Positions 9,792 through 19,709 are shown, counted from the first letter of the stretch. The stretch: 64,000 bases of DNA from Chitinophagales bacterium (GCA_015655125.1 JAATFP010000047.1:1-64000), one strand, 5' to 3'. Made by a program: numbers and translations. The notes: generated by a model from the letters alone, not told the origin.

Positions 9792-9818
9792 ACACTTTTT
9801 CCCACTTTTCGCCACTTT
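9792..9818 (-). promoter_or_regulatory. MraZ-box array: AAAGTGG-N3-AAAGTGG-N3-AAAGTGT
   Basis: On the minus strand, three direct repeats lie in exact 10-bp register: AAAGTGG at 9812-9818, AAAGTGG at 9802-9808 and AAAGTGT at 9792-9798, each separated by 3 bases. A fourth, degenerate GTGTG unit continues the phase at about 9783-9788. The array ends 46 bases before the mraZ ATG. Known MraZ sites are short direct repeats with 10-bp periodicity (AAAGTGK-N3 in Mollicutes, TGGGN-N5 in E. coli), so this is a strong candidate operator. No perfect Bacteroidota promoter is seen upstream; TACACTTTG at about 9844-9852 is the nearest match to a -7 element. Confidence 0.8.
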
Positions 9819-9890
9819 TTGAATAAAAGTTTTTTTTCCACAGGGCAAAGTGTACGTCTACGTTGCATTTAAGGCCAATTTGGAGAAACC

Positions 9891-9930
9891 GGATGTGAAT
9901 TGAGTGTGGAAAGATGTGGATTAGTGTGTA
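9891..9930 (+). promoter_or_regulatory. Second 10-bp-periodic TGTG repeat array upstream of mraZ
   Basis: Four consecutive 10-base units on the plus strand each carry an (A/G)TGTG core in the same phase: GGATGTGAAT, TGAGTGTGGA, AAGATGTGGA and TTAGTGTGTA. They lie about 75 bases beyond the first MraZ-box array, in the opposite orientation. The whole non-coding stretch 9747-10086 holds these two arrays and nothing else I can identify. Binding by MraZ is inference from the shared 10-bp periodicity and GTG core. Confidence 0.45.
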
Positions 9931-10086
9931 AAAGCGAGTTTAGAGTTGAGTGATCAGCGGTTAAATATTGGTACAATTTCCAAACTTTACGAAGTACACA
10001 GCAGACCGTTCTAATCATGAGATTGATCGGTTCCTTGCAGTGATGGAAACAAGCTGTTGTGGAACCTAACCACTAAACGCTAAACC

Positions 10087-11409
10087 CTAAACTTTTGCTA
10101 GTGGTACGGTGATGATGAATGAACTTCCTTTTCCAAGTATGCTTTCAGCTTTGATGGTTCCTTTATGGGCCTGCACCATTGTTTTTACATAGCTTAGCCC
10201 AAGGCCGAAACCTTTCACATTATGCACATTGCCCGTATGGGCGCGGTAGAATTTTTCGAAAATACGGTTGAGCGTTTCTTTGTTCATGCCGATACCATTG
10301 TCATCAATCTTGATGCGGAAATTATTACCAACCACGGAAGTGCTCAATACGATGCGTGGATTTTCTTTGGAATATTTGAGTGCGTTGTCAAGCAGGTTGT
10401 TTACAAAATTGGTAAAATGAACCTCGTCGGCCATGATTATGTCTTTCGGCGCATCCAGGTTGGCTATCAGTTCACCGCCTTTTTCCCCGACCGGAAGAGC
10501 AATATTATTGAGTGCCGTTCGGATCATTTCATGGGCCGGAAGTTTTTTCAGATTGAGTTGTACTTCCTGCTTATCCAGCAAAGCCGCCTGCAGGATGGTT
10601 TCCACCTGCTTGTTCATGCGCTTGTTTTCTTCTTTAATAACACCGGTGAAATAATTCGACTTGTCTTTATCTGCAATCACCTTTTCATTTTTGAGCGCGT
10701 CCACCGCCAGCGAGATTGTTGCCAGCGGCGTTTTGAACTCGTGTGTCATATTGTTGATAAAATCTGATTTAATCTCACTCAGTTTTTTCTGGCGAAGCAA
10801 GGTGCGGATCGTTACAAAAAATGCGGTGGAAATGATCAATGTAAAAAGTACGGCGCCCCAGATGAACAACCGGATCTCTTTCAACACAATAGAACTTTGA
10901 TGTGGCACTACTATTACGAGCCATTCTTCCTTTGCAAGGTTTTCAAGATTACCGCCGCTGGCGCCTTGCAGCGGAATGGCCCAATTTAGATTAGTAGTGG
11001 AATCGAGAAAATATTTTCCGAAATTTTCGGTTTCGATCTGATCGCTGGTAAGCGAATTGCCGGTAACGGCAAATTCAAAGGGAATATTTTTGAGCGAATT
11101 CTTGTCGAATTCATTGCGGATGATCTGTTTGATCTGATCCTTCGAATAGCGCTGTATCACTGAGGGCTTCACATATTCCATTGCAGATTTGTCCGAAGGA
11201 AAAAGCAAGTCGTTACGTCGCGGGCGCAATAGAAAATTATCATCTTCCATCAGTTTTAATGCGGCATCGTTGGCTGCAAGATTCACATTATCCTTGAATT
11301 TGTCTTTCTGGATTTCTTTGGCACTGTTGAGCCAGAGAAATTGAAAAAAGATTAACCCCACCAGGCTCAATGATATCAATATTGTTATGACGGGAAAAAT
11401 TCTTTTCAT
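10087..11409 (-). CDS. Sensor histidine kinase (HisKA type), orphan
   Basis: Membrane-bound sensor kinase of 440 residues. One N-terminal membrane segment (about 5-27) is followed by a 150-residue extracytoplasmic sensor region with no recognisable fold, a second membrane segment (about 181-200), and then the HisKA and HATPase_c domains. The H-box is NMTHEFKTPLATI with phospho-acceptor His223. The N-box NNLLDNALKYS, G1-box DNGIGM and G2-box GFGLGLSYV are all intact, so it should be an active kinase. No response regulator gene is adjacent: its neighbours are the mraZ upstream region and yqgE. The partner must be encoded elsewhere. Confidence 0.92.
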   Translation of the reverse strand: MKRIFPVITILISLSLVGLIFFQFLWLNSAKEIQKDKFKDNVNLAANDAALKLMEDDNFLLRPRRNDLLFPSDKSAMEYVKPSVIQRYSKDQIKQIIRNEFDKNSLKNIPFEFAVTGNSLTSDQIETENFGKYFLDSTTNLNWAIPLQGASGGNLENLAKEEWLVIVVPHQSSIVLKEIRLFIWGAVLFTLIISTAFFVTIRTLLRQKKLSEIKSDFINNMTHEFKTPLATISLAVDALKNEKVIADKDKSNYFTGVIKEENKRMNKQVETILQAALLDKQEVQLNLKKLPAHEMIRTALNNIALPVGEKGGELIANLDAPKDIIMADEVHFTNFVNNLLDNALKYSKENPRIVLSTSVVGNNFRIKIDDNGIGMNKETLNRIFEKFYRAHTGNVHNVKGFGLGLSYVKTMVQAHKGTIKAESILGKGSSFIITVPLAKV

Positions 11410-11446
11410 GTAAAGTTGATGTCAGTAAAAACAAGTTTCGTGTCTG

Positions 11447-11475
11447 CAAATGTATAGTACTATTGGGTTTGCAAA
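11447..11475 (-). promoter_or_regulatory. Candidate promoter of the histidine kinase gene
   Basis: On the minus strand TTTG (11472-11475) and TACATTTG (11447-11454) are separated by 17 bases. These resemble the Bacteroidota sigma-ABfr elements (-33 TTTG, -7 TAnnTTTG; usual spacing about 19). The -7 element is 38 bases before the kinase ATG. Confidence 0.55.
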
Positions 11476-11518
11476 AAGTTTTAGCTGCTTTTTGTTATAT
11501 TATTAACGAAGACAAATC

Positions 11519-11628
11519 AATGAATAATGAATAGCTAATAATTAATTCTTTAATTCAATCGCTTATCCCTCTACAGCAGACAGCAATAATTTTAAGAATT
11601 ATTAATTATTAGCTATTCATTATTAATT
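11519..11628. repeat. AT-rich inverted repeat (family E)
   Basis: ATGAATAGCTAATAATTAAT followed by TCTT (about 11527-11550) and, about 43 bases later, its near reverse complement ending TTATTAGCTATTCAT (11594-11620) form a long AT-rich stem with a loop. It lies between the divergently transcribed kinase and yqgE genes, so it is not placed as a terminator. A related arm pair occurs at 58780-58893. Confidence 0.55.
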
Positions 11629-11672
11629 AAATTTGTTACAACGCACATTTCCCAAACTTCAAATCTTTCGTC

Positions 11673-12224
11673 ATGACAGCACCGGAAACAGGCACTTTAC
11701 TCATCGCAGAACCATTTTTAAAGGATCCCAATTTTATGCGCACCGTGGTGCTGATGTGTCGCCATACGGCGGAAGAAGGAAGCTTTGGTTTTGTGCTCAA
11801 TAAATTATACGAGAAGACTTTGGACGAACTTATTCCCGGACTAGATGCCGACTTTCCTGTATATGCAGGAGGGCCGGTTCAACTTGATACCTTGCACTAC
11901 ATCCATCAATACCCGGATTTACTGGAGGATGCACAGGAAATATGTGAAGGTGTTTATTGGGGCGGAGATTTCGCCATACTAAAAGAACTCATTAAAAACA
12001 ACCTTGTTGATCCGGCGAAAATAAGATTCTTTCTCGGTTACAGCGGCTGGGAAGTAAATCAGCTCGATGGCGAACTTAATGAAAAGGCATGGCTAACCGT
12101 GGCCGCCACAACAAAAATAATCTTCGAAACTCCTGTAGAGGATATCTGGAAAACAAGCTTGTACGAATTGGGTGGAAATTACAAGATGATGGTGCATTTT
12201 CCCACAGATCCGCAACTCAATTGA
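11673..12224 (+). CDS. YqgE/AlgH (UPF0301) family protein
   Basis: A 183-residue cytoplasmic protein of the YqgE/AlgH family. The N-terminal family signature GTLLIAEPFLKDPNFMRTVV (7-26) is clear, followed by GSFGFVLNKL, YAGGPVQLDTLHYIH and FFLGYSGWEVNQLDGEL. Molecular function is not established for this family; AlgH is named from an alginate-regulation study in Pseudomonas. The gene stands alone, divergent from the histidine kinase. TAAATTTG at 11628-11635 could be its -7 promoter element, but no good -33 element is seen. Confidence 0.9.
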   Translation: MTAPETGTLLIAEPFLKDPNFMRTVVLMCRHTAEEGSFGFVLNKLYEKTLDELIPGLDADFPVYAGGPVQLDTLHYIHQYPDLLEDAQEICEGVYWGGDFAILKELIKNNLVDPAKIRFFLGYSGWEVNQLDGELNEKAWLTVAATTKIIFETPVEDIWKTSLYELGGNYKMMVHFPTDPQLN

Positions 12225-12254
12225 TGTATGATTTCCAATCTACTATTTGGCTTT

Positions 12255-12299
12255 GTCAGCCTGAGCTTATCGGAGGCATTCAACAAATTCAGGCTGATA
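12255..12299. repeat. Family A palindrome (CCTGAGCTT type)
   Basis: GTCAGCCTGAGCTTATCGGA, then a short loop and an inverted arm ending AAATTCAGGCTGAT, forms a stem-loop 31 bases after yqgE. It belongs to the dispersed family also seen at 4361, 37449, 44162 and 44862. Its position would let it act as a 3' structure for yqgE. Confidence 0.75.
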
Positions 12300-12376
12300 G
12301 AAAAATGGTTATTCTAAAAAGGTAAAAAATCATGAATCATACATCATAGATTTGCCTTATCTAAAAACTGCGCGTA

Positions 12377-13336
12377 GTGCTATACTGGTTGTTGAAATTT
12401 CCTGCAAAATGTTGCTTGTGGATCTACTGCAGGCAGCTGACCATAGCCGATAAAAAACTTCTCCGGCAACCCGGACCGCTCATTATTGCGAGCAACCATC
12501 CGGATTCATTTCTCGACGCCATCATACTATCAACGATCATTGATAAGCCTGTTCATTCGCTGGCGCGGGGAGATGCTTTTAAAAACATGTTTATTGCATC
12601 GCTGTTGCGTTCTATGTATATGTTGCCCGTATACCGCACCAGTGAAGGAGTGGAGAATCTTGAACACAATTATACCACTTTTGACGCGTGTAAAGATATT
12701 TTTAGAAAAAAGGGCGTCGTATTGATCTTCAGCGAAGGAAGATGTATCAACGAGTGGCGCTTACGGCCGTTGAAAAAAGGAACTGCGCGGCTTGCTATCA
12801 GCAGCTGGCAGGATGGCATTGATGTGAAGATATTGCCGCTCGGTATTAATTACCAATCGTTCCGTTCCTTTGGAAAAAACATACAGATAAATACAGGAAA
12901 CATTATAACAAAAAATGATGTGGACCTTGATAATGGATATGGAAAATCGATTCTTTCGTTCAATGAAAAACTAAAGGAACAACTCGCCATGCAGGTGCTG
13001 GAAATCGATGGAAATGATCAACAAAAACTGAATCAGAAATTTGAAGTAAAAATTTCAATATTAAAAAAAATACTGCTATCCATTCCGGCTGCAATCGGTT
13101 ACATCACTCATTTTCCGCTATATTATCCTGTGCAGAAATTTGCTTTCAAAAAAGGCGCGCATGTGGATCACTATGATTCGCTGATGGTGGGAATGTTGTT
13201 TTTGTTGTATCCTTTTTACCTGGTACTAGCTGCGGCGCTGATTGGAATAGTTACGTACGGTTACTGGTGGTTGCTGACTTTTATTGTGTTGCCATTTTGT
13301 GCAAGAAGTTTTGTGCAGTTGAAAAAGCAATTTTGA
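12377..13336 (+). CDS. PlsC-like 1-acyl-glycerol-3-phosphate acyltransferase family protein
   Basis: Membrane-associated acyltransferase of 319 residues, start codon GTG. The catalytic NHPDSFLD (NHxxxxD, about residues 39-46) and the acyl-acceptor-binding FSEGRC (about 118-123) are the standard motifs of the PlsC/LPLAT superfamily, so acyl transfer to a glycerolipid is expected. The C-terminus carries two further hydrophobic segments (about 271-310), as in a Bacteroidota subgroup whose exact substrate is not known. It ends two bases before the convergent gene at 13338. There is no operon context to refine the role. Confidence 0.85.
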   Translation: MLYWLLKFPAKCCLWIYCRQLTIADKKLLRQPGPLIIASNHPDSFLDAIILSTIIDKPVHSLARGDAFKNMFIASLLRSMYMLPVYRTSEGVENLEHNYTTFDACKDIFRKKGVVLIFSEGRCINEWRLRPLKKGTARLAISSWQDGIDVKILPLGINYQSFRSFGKNIQINTGNIITKNDVDLDNGYGKSILSFNEKLKEQLAMQVLEIDGNDQQKLNQKFEVKISILKKILLSIPAAIGYITHFPLYYPVQKFAFKKGAHVDHYDSLMVGMLFLLYPFYLVLAAALIGIVTYGYWWLLTFIVLPFCARSFVQLKKQF

Positions 13337-13337
13337 T

Positions 13338-13751
13338 TTATTCAATTATTATAATGAATAACTCGCTCCATTCAACTTCTTTGTTCTGATTGTTCACCAC
13401 ATGAGGCACTATTACTATACTCGTTCCGGGCTGTGCTCTTTTCAGCAAAGGCAAGAGCGATGCATCATTAAATTTATTTCCGTTTCCACCTGCCGATGTG
13501 GTGCAGTTTGTACCAACATTACTATTAAAAAGGGCGATAAAGGAAGTGATGTGTGCCCAGCTAAAATTTGTATGTAATTCCTTTGACTTTAATAATTGCG
13601 CTTTTGTGATCCGGATCATATTACTTTTACCGAATGTCGAAAAAGTATCCAGCGACAATTTAAAATCGTTTTTTGTTAGTTGGGAAAAGCCATCTGTAGC
13701 CAATAAAAAAGCGCCCATCAAAATAATGATATGACAGCATACTTTTCTCAT
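13338..13751 (-). CDS. Small secreted protein of unknown function
   Basis: A 137-residue protein with a Sec signal peptide (about residues 1-23, MRKVCCHIIILMGAFLLATDG, cleavage near GFS-Q). The mature part has one Cys (in NCTTSAGG) and a C-terminal segment LKRAQPGTSIVIVPHVVNNQ that faintly resembles beta-rich C-terminal domains of GldM-like proteins. That resemblance is weak and I do not assign function. It is downstream of the atpD-atpC operon on the same strand, beyond that operon's terminator. Confidence 0.65.
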   Translation of the reverse strand: MRKVCCHIIILMGAFLLATDGFSQLTKNDFKLSLDTFSTFGKSNMIRITKAQLLKSKELHTNFSWAHITSFIALFNSNVGTNCTTSAGGNGNKFNDASLLPLLKRAQPGTSIVIVPHVVNNQNKEVEWSELFIIIIE

Positions 13752-13770
13752 ATTTAAATATATAACTTTT

Positions 13771-13801
13771 TAAAAACAAAAACCCGCGCAAACTGCGCGG
13801 G
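13771..13801 (-). terminator. Rho-independent terminator of atpD-atpC
   Basis: On the minus strand CCCGCGC-AGTTT-GCGCGGG is a perfect 7-bp GC stem followed by TTTTTGTTTTTA. It lies 22 bases after the atpC stop. Confidence 0.9.
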
Positions 13802-13823
13802 CCAATAACTTATCACTCATAAC

Positions 13824-14075
13824 TTATAACTCTTCTGCGCCTTCCACCAGCACCGTTGCCTTGTTATTCAACACTTCCACAAAACCACTCTGAATGTTGT
13901 AAGAAACAGTGTTTACTTTATCTTTCAATATTTTCAGCTTACCGTCTTTCAACGCGCTTACCAACGGCGCATGTTTGTCGAGTACTTCAAACAAACCGTT
14001 GATGCCCGGCAACTGAACGCCGTATACATCGCCGCTGAAAAGTTTACGTTCCGGTGTTAATATTTCTAAAGTCAT
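13824..14075 (-). CDS. atpC: ATP synthase F1 subunit epsilon
   Basis: Central-stalk subunit of F1Fo ATP synthase. At 83 residues it holds only the N-terminal beta-sandwich (LEILTPERKLFSGDVYGVQLPG, then LDKHAPLVSALKDGKL) and lacks the C-terminal helical hairpin that inhibits ATP hydrolysis in E. coli. The short form is usual in Bacteroidota. It lies 41 bases after atpD and is followed by a strong terminator, so this is the two-gene atpDC operon of this phylum, with the remaining subunits encoded elsewhere. Confidence 0.93.
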   Translation of the reverse strand: MTLEILTPERKLFSGDVYGVQLPGINGLFEVLDKHAPLVSALKDGKLKILKDKVNTVSYNIQSGFVEVLNNKATVLVEGAEEL

Positions 14076-14116
14076 AAATAGATCAATGTATTAATTATCC
14101 AATTGCCCGGCACGAA

Positions 14117-15631
<1,515 letters not shown>

Positions 15632-15660
15632 TTAAAAGTATCGGGTATTTAATTTCGGCG

Positions 15661-15668
15661 CAAAGGTA
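15661..15668 (-). promoter_or_regulatory. Candidate -7 element (TACCTTTG) of atpD
   Basis: TACCTTTG on the minus strand matches the Bacteroidota -7 consensus TAnnTTTG and lies 39 bases before the atpD ATG. A clear -33 TTTG at the right distance is not present. Confidence 0.5.
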
Positions 15669-16072
15669 AGGGTTGATCAGGGAAATTGAAAATTTTGGTC
15701 AAGATATTTAAGAAAGGAACCAAGTGCAAAGTCCGGCGCCAGGGCAGTCCCACATGAAAGATCTCCCACCGTTAATGGCAAATCTTTATGCCGCTCTTTT
15801 TATTAACAATGAATTTGATAAAAATCAATAGTTTTGGAACCAAAAATTCATATTAAGAAAAGATTTTAAATTATTTAAAAACTAAAAAATATCCATCATT
15901 TAAAAATAGATATTAATAAAATCATATTTAAATTACTATATCATTATATTTTTACCCATATTTCTAACAAAACATTTAAATATGTTTTATATTAATATGT
16001 TAATATTTTAACATTTATTGTTAAAATAATCTAACTTGTTACTTCATCCCTGCAACGAAAAACTTTTATAAA
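15669..16072. other. Long AT-rich intergenic region between atpD and the adhesin gene
   Basis: About 400 bases without a gene. From roughly 15780 to 16060 the sequence is extremely AT-rich (runs such as ATTTAAATATG and TTAATATGTTAATATTTT) compared with its neighbours. It must contain the plus-strand promoter for the 16073 gene, but I cannot fix it. No ORF or RNA gene is evident. Confidence 0.6.
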
Positions 16073-17998
16073 ATGAAACCAAACTTACGCTTACGATTCC
16101 TGCAGCTATCCCTTTTCTTCATTTCAATGTTGATATTCCAGGTTACCCGTTCCCAAAACTTTACCCCGGTGACCGTTACGGGGTTTAACCACGATGTGGT
16201 GGCAGAAACCGGCAACAGTTCGCTCACCACTACAACTATCTGCGTGGATGGGCCATCCATTTCCAACAAAGTTTTGTACACAACTGCCTTCCGTGATGCA
16301 AATGGCGGCGGTGGCGGTGGAATTCCAAATGACGGGCTGATCGCTGTGACAGGTGCAACCTATCAACTCGCACCTTACGGCGATAACAATGCTTTGCTTA
16401 TTCAAAGATCTCAATCGGGCGACCTGACACTGACAACGCCTGCAAAATTTTCCGTGATCCGCGTTCTTGCATTTGCTACCGAAGGCACGGTGGCATTAAA
16501 TGCCGTGCTTCACTTTTCGGATGGCAGCAGCACCAATGCATTAACCAACTATTCCCTTAACGATTGGTTCTTTGCTACAACCTCTCTCGTTTTGTCTGGT
16601 ATTGGCCGTGTAACGCGGGCTTCGCCGGCCTCCGGCTTTGACGGCTATCCCACCAATCCGAGAATGTATTATATTGAAATCCCGATTGCATGCGCAGATA
16701 TGCAGAAAGATCTGCAAAGCATCACTTTTTCAAACGCAACTACCCAGGGAAACAATGCGCCCTTTCCTAACGCACTATTGTTCGCAGTTTCAGGAAAATC
16801 CGTTTCGCAGACCGTGACAGCGACAATTATAAATGCAAGTTGTACCACATCCGGCAGCGCAACATTAAATATTACCGGAAACCTCAATCCATATAATGTA
16901 ACCTGGAACACTACCCCCGTGCAAACAGGATTGACAGCCACAAACCTTGATGCCGGAACTTATACAGCCACGATTACCAATACAGCTAATTGTACTTCTA
17001 CCTTTCCTGTAACAATCACAGGCTCCGGTACACTGTCACTCACTTCTGCACCTGCTTCTAACAGTATCTGTACCGGACAAAGCACTGCGGTTACCACCAC
17101 AAGTCCGGCCACTGCCTTTACCTGGTCGCCCACAACAGGTGTAAGTGATCCGACAATTGCAAATCCAACTTTGTCGCCAACGTCTACAACAACCTATACG
17201 GTTACGGGTACTTTGGGAACATGCACCCAAACCGCTTCTTTCACCGTAAATGTAACACCCGCCATCACTCTTTCCACCCGGCCCGATACTATCATTTGCG
17301 GCGGCGGCTCTATCAGACCAAATATTACCAGCAATGCCACTACCTACAGCTGGAGTCCGGCTACCGGCGTTAGCGATCCTTCTGAATTAAACCCAACAAT
17401 TACGCCTACAGCGACAACCACCTATACGTTAACGGCTACCAACGGTCCTTGCTCCGCAACATCCAGCTTTAAAGTAACCATCGGCGCGGCGGCGGTAGCA
17501 AATGCAGGTCCCGACGTGAACCTCACACAATTCAATCCATCAAAAGAACTGACGGGCTCGGGTTCACAGGGTACTTATCTCTGGACGCCTTCTGCGGGAT
17601 TAAGTGACGCTAATATCCTTAATCCAGTTGCAAACCCGGCAGTGACTACTACGTATACTTTAAAAGTAACCACACCTGACGGTTGTACCGCAACAGACGA
17701 TGTACTGGTAAGCGTACTCACCAATTGTTTAAAACCAATGGAAGCATTTACGCCAAATGGTGATGGTTTCAACGACAAATGGATCGTTTCTTTCGGCGCA
17801 TGTGCTAAAACAATTCGTGCGGCTGTATTTAATCGCTATGGAAGCAAAGTGTTTGAATCCACCAATTATCAAAATGATTGGGATGGCAGATACAAAGGCA
17901 AAACATTGCCCGACGGCACCTATTATTTTGTATTGAAATATTATCTCACAGATGGCACCGCGCCGGAAATCAAAGGAAACGTGACCATTCTCAGATAA
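16073..17998 (+). CDS. Secreted SprB-repeat protein with gliding-motility/T9SS type B sorting C-terminus
   Basis: A 641-residue cell-surface protein. A signal peptide (about 1-28, ending VTRSQN) precedes a lectin-like N-terminal region rich in Gly/Ser/Thr. Next come an SprB-type repeat (ATINASCTTSGSATLNITG) and two Ig-like repeats of similar wording (AFTWSPTTGVSDPTIANP and SYSWSPATGVSDPSELNP style), plus a third diverged copy. The last 85 residues (from MEAFTPNGDGFNDKW to a Leu-Arg end) are the gliding-motility-associated C-terminal domain that targets proteins to the type IX secretion system. It is followed after 44 bases by a PorP/SprF gene, its probable cognate outer-membrane partner. Ligand unknown. 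Confidence 0.88.
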   Translation: MKPNLRLRFLQLSLFFISMLIFQVTRSQNFTPVTVTGFNHDVVAETGNSSLTTTTICVDGPSISNKVLYTTAFRDANGGGGGGIPNDGLIAVTGATYQLAPYGDNNALLIQRSQSGDLTLTTPAKFSVIRVLAFATEGTVALNAVLHFSDGSSTNALTNYSLNDWFFATTSLVLSGIGRVTRASPASGFDGYPTNPRMYYIEIPIACADMQKDLQSITFSNATTQGNNAPFPNALLFAVSGKSVSQTVTATIINASCTTSGSATLNITGNLNPYNVTWNTTPVQTGLTATNLDAGTYTATITNTANCTSTFPVTITGSGTLSLTSAPASNSICTGQSTAVTTTSPATAFTWSPTTGVSDPTIANPTLSPTSTTTYTVTGTLGTCTQTASFTVNVTPAITLSTRPDTIICGGGSIRPNITSNATTYSWSPATGVSDPSELNPTITPTATTTYTLTATNGPCSATSSFKVTIGAAAVANAGPDVNLTQFNPSKELTGSGSQGTYLWTPSAGLSDANILNPVANPAVTTTYTLKVTTPDGCTATDDVLVSVLTNCLKPMEAFTPNGDGFNDKWIVSFGACAKTIRAAVFNRYGSKVFESTNYQNDWDGRYKGKTLPDGTYYFVLKYYLTDGTAPEIKGNVTILR

Positions 17999-18042
17999 TT
18001 GCATAGAGATAGCCCTATTTTCAAACAAAAAAAATTACATCA

Positions 18043-18951
18043 ATGAAATTGTCTAAAATATATTTTTATACGCTTTTCTGCCTCGCTATCGGTGGGAGCT
18101 TTTCTGCCAGCGCGCAGCAGGTTTATAAGATCAGCCAGTATCTCGACCGCAGTTTTGTACACAACCCGGCGGCGGCAGGCGCCAACAATGTGACTTCTGT
18201 GGGCGCAATTTTCAGAACGCAATGGTCATCAATCGACGGTGGTCCCAAAACGGCCATTGCATTCGGCGATACCTATATTCCTTCTAAAAATCTCGGTGCC
18301 GGTGTAGTGCTTTACACGGACAAAACCGGGCCAACAACACGGACCGGCGGAGAAATCAATTTATCTTACAGCATTAAACTGGATGGTGACGAAAAAAGAC
18401 TCATGTTTGGCCTTGGTGGCGAAGTGGTTCAGTTTAAGGTAGACCTGAATAAACTCAGCGCTTCCATCCCGGATGATCCGTTATTAAAATCAAGCGGCAC
18501 TTCTACCAAGGGCGACGCTTCCGCCGGCATATATTATCGTTCTTCAACTTTTAATGTGGGTGTATCTGTGAAGCAACTTATTCAATCAAAATTAAAACTC
18601 ATTACCGATGGCACTACGGATGAAGGAAGATTGTACCGGCATTATTATCTTATCACCAGCTACAACTGGAAAACGGATGAAGACAATGTTCTGATCCCAC
18701 ATTTTGAAATGAGGTATCTGCCAAACGCGCCGGTAGATTTTGAAGCGGGTGCAGTAATCACTCATAAGGATCTGCTCTCATTCGGAATCGGCTTTCATTA
18801 CAAGCAGAGCTATACTTTGTATGCGGGTTTAAAAATAGCACATCAGCTTCAACTAGGTTATACTTACGACAATTATACCGCACCAATCAGCAATTTCGAT
18901 AATGGAAATGGCGGACACGAAGTTTCGCTGCGGTATTTTTTTAAGAAATGA
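18043..18951 (+). CDS. PorP/SprF family type IX secretion membrane protein
   Basis: A 302-residue outer-membrane beta-barrel protein with a signal peptide (about 1-23, ending SASAQQ). The family hallmark follows directly: YLDRSFVHNPAAAGA, then FRTQWSSIDGGPKT and the alternating GxGVVLYTDKTGPTTR strands. The C-terminus EVSLRYFFKK is a typical barrel end with a terminal aromatic strand. PorP/SprF proteins help deliver and anchor type B T9SS substrates, and this gene is in one operon with such a substrate (16073). A hairpin terminator begins 8 bases after the stop. Confidence 0.92.
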   Translation: MKLSKIYFYTLFCLAIGGSFSASAQQVYKISQYLDRSFVHNPAAAGANNVTSVGAIFRTQWSSIDGGPKTAIAFGDTYIPSKNLGAGVVLYTDKTGPTTRTGGEINLSYSIKLDGDEKRLMFGLGGEVVQFKVDLNKLSASIPDDPLLKSSGTSTKGDASAGIYYRSSTFNVGVSVKQLIQSKLKLITDGTTDEGRLYRHYYLITSYNWKTDEDNVLIPHFEMRYLPNAPVDFEAGAVITHKDLLSFGIGFHYKQSYTLYAGLKIAHQLQLGYTYDNYTAPISNFDNGNGGHEVSLRYFFKK

Positions 18952-18958
18952 TTTTTTT

Positions 18959-18984
18959 ATCCCGCGCTATGCGGGATTTTTTTT
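18959..18984 (+). terminator. Rho-independent terminator after the PorP/SprF gene
   Basis: ATCCCGC-GCTAT-GCGGGAT forms a 7-bp stem followed by TTTTTTT. Confidence 0.9.
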
Positions 18985-19021
18985 AGCCCGGATGCCCAAA
19001 GAACCTTACGCAGCGGCGGTA

Positions 19022-19056
19022 CATAAAATTGCCCCGCTTTGCGGGACAATTTTATG
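19022..19056. terminator. Hairpin between convergent genes
   Basis: CATAAAATTG-CCCCGC-TTT-GCGGGA-CAATTTTATG is an almost perfect 16-bp inverted repeat with one mismatch. It lies 12 bases after the 19068 gene's stop and can end transcription from the minus-strand gene, with the AT-rich lower stem supplying the U tract. Confidence 0.65.
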
Positions 19057-19067
19057 CCGATGGCTCA

Positions 19068-19709
19068 TTAATATGCAGCTGTAAATCTTTGTTTAATGTG
19101 CTGCGGCTTTTCCAGTTCGTCTGCAATGGCTACAGCCAGGTCATTTACAGAAATAGTACTGCGGTTTTCATTGTTGAATACCGGGCTGTCAAGCGCCGTG
19201 CGGTACTTACCAGTCCTTTCGCCCGGAACCAGTTCAATTGCCGGTGAAACAAACGTCCAGTCAAGTTCCTTTTCTTCTTTAATAATATTCAGATAATCGC
19301 GTGCAGCGGATGCGCCGGCTTTGTAGGCTTCCGGAAATCCGGGCGTGTCGATCAACTGAACGCCGGGTGCCACAAACAAGCTTCCAGCACCGCCCACAAC
19401 GATAAATCTTCTAATACCAGCTTTTTTTACGGCTTCCTGAATCAGTTTTGAACCCTTGATGGAATCCGTATAAATTTCCGGATTTGTCCACCCCGGGTTA
19501 TACGCACTTACTACCGCGTCTGCACCTTTAATTGCAGCAGTCACTTCCGCTTCATTAAATATGTCGGTATTTTTTGTGGTCACTTTTTCACCTGACGAAA
19601 CTTTTGATGTATCACGAGCAATGGCGATCATTTCGTGTCCCCTGCCTGACAGTTCTTTCAAAACGGCAGTTCCTACAAAACCTGTGGCGCCGATCAATGC
19701 AATTTTCAT
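19068..19709 (-). CDS. NAD(P)H-binding (NmrA/atypical SDR) protein, YwnB-like
   Basis: A 213-residue cytoplasmic Rossmann-fold protein. The N-terminal MKIALIGATGFVGTAVLKEL is a GxxGxxG dinucleotide-binding loop of the atypical SDR/NmrA type. The rest resembles flavin-reductase/BLVRB-like members (GADAVVSAYNPGW; RFIVVGGAGSLFVAPG). It could be an oxidoreductase or a redox-sensing protein; the substrate is unknown. The Rrf2 regulator lies 63 bases upstream on the same strand, the same pairing as ywnA-ywnB in Bacillus, so the pair is probably a self-regulated stress operon. Confidence 0.85.
   Translation of the reverse strand: MKIALIGATGFVGTAVLKELSGRGHEMIAIARDTSKVSSGEKVTTKNTDIFNEAEVTAAIKGADAVVSAYNPGWTNPEIYTDSIKGSKLIQEAVKKAGIRRFIVVGGAGSLFVAPGVQLIDTPGFPEAYKAGASAARDYLNIIKEEKELDWTFVSPAIELVPGERTGKYRTALDSPVFNNENRSTISVNDLAVAIADELEKPQHIKQRFTAAY

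Noticed and set aside
9747..9848. N-terminal extension of MraZ by 34 residues
   Set aside because: The extra residues are not MraZ-like and would be encoded by the operator repeats; the ATG at 9746 matches the family start.
9891..9930. CRISPR-like array
   Set aside because: The 10-base units are far too short and contiguous to be a repeat-spacer array; no cas genes are in the window.
15780..16060. Replication origin in the AT-rich gap
   Set aside because: No DnaA-box cluster and no dnaA, rpmH or parA neighbours; it is better explained as a promoter region.
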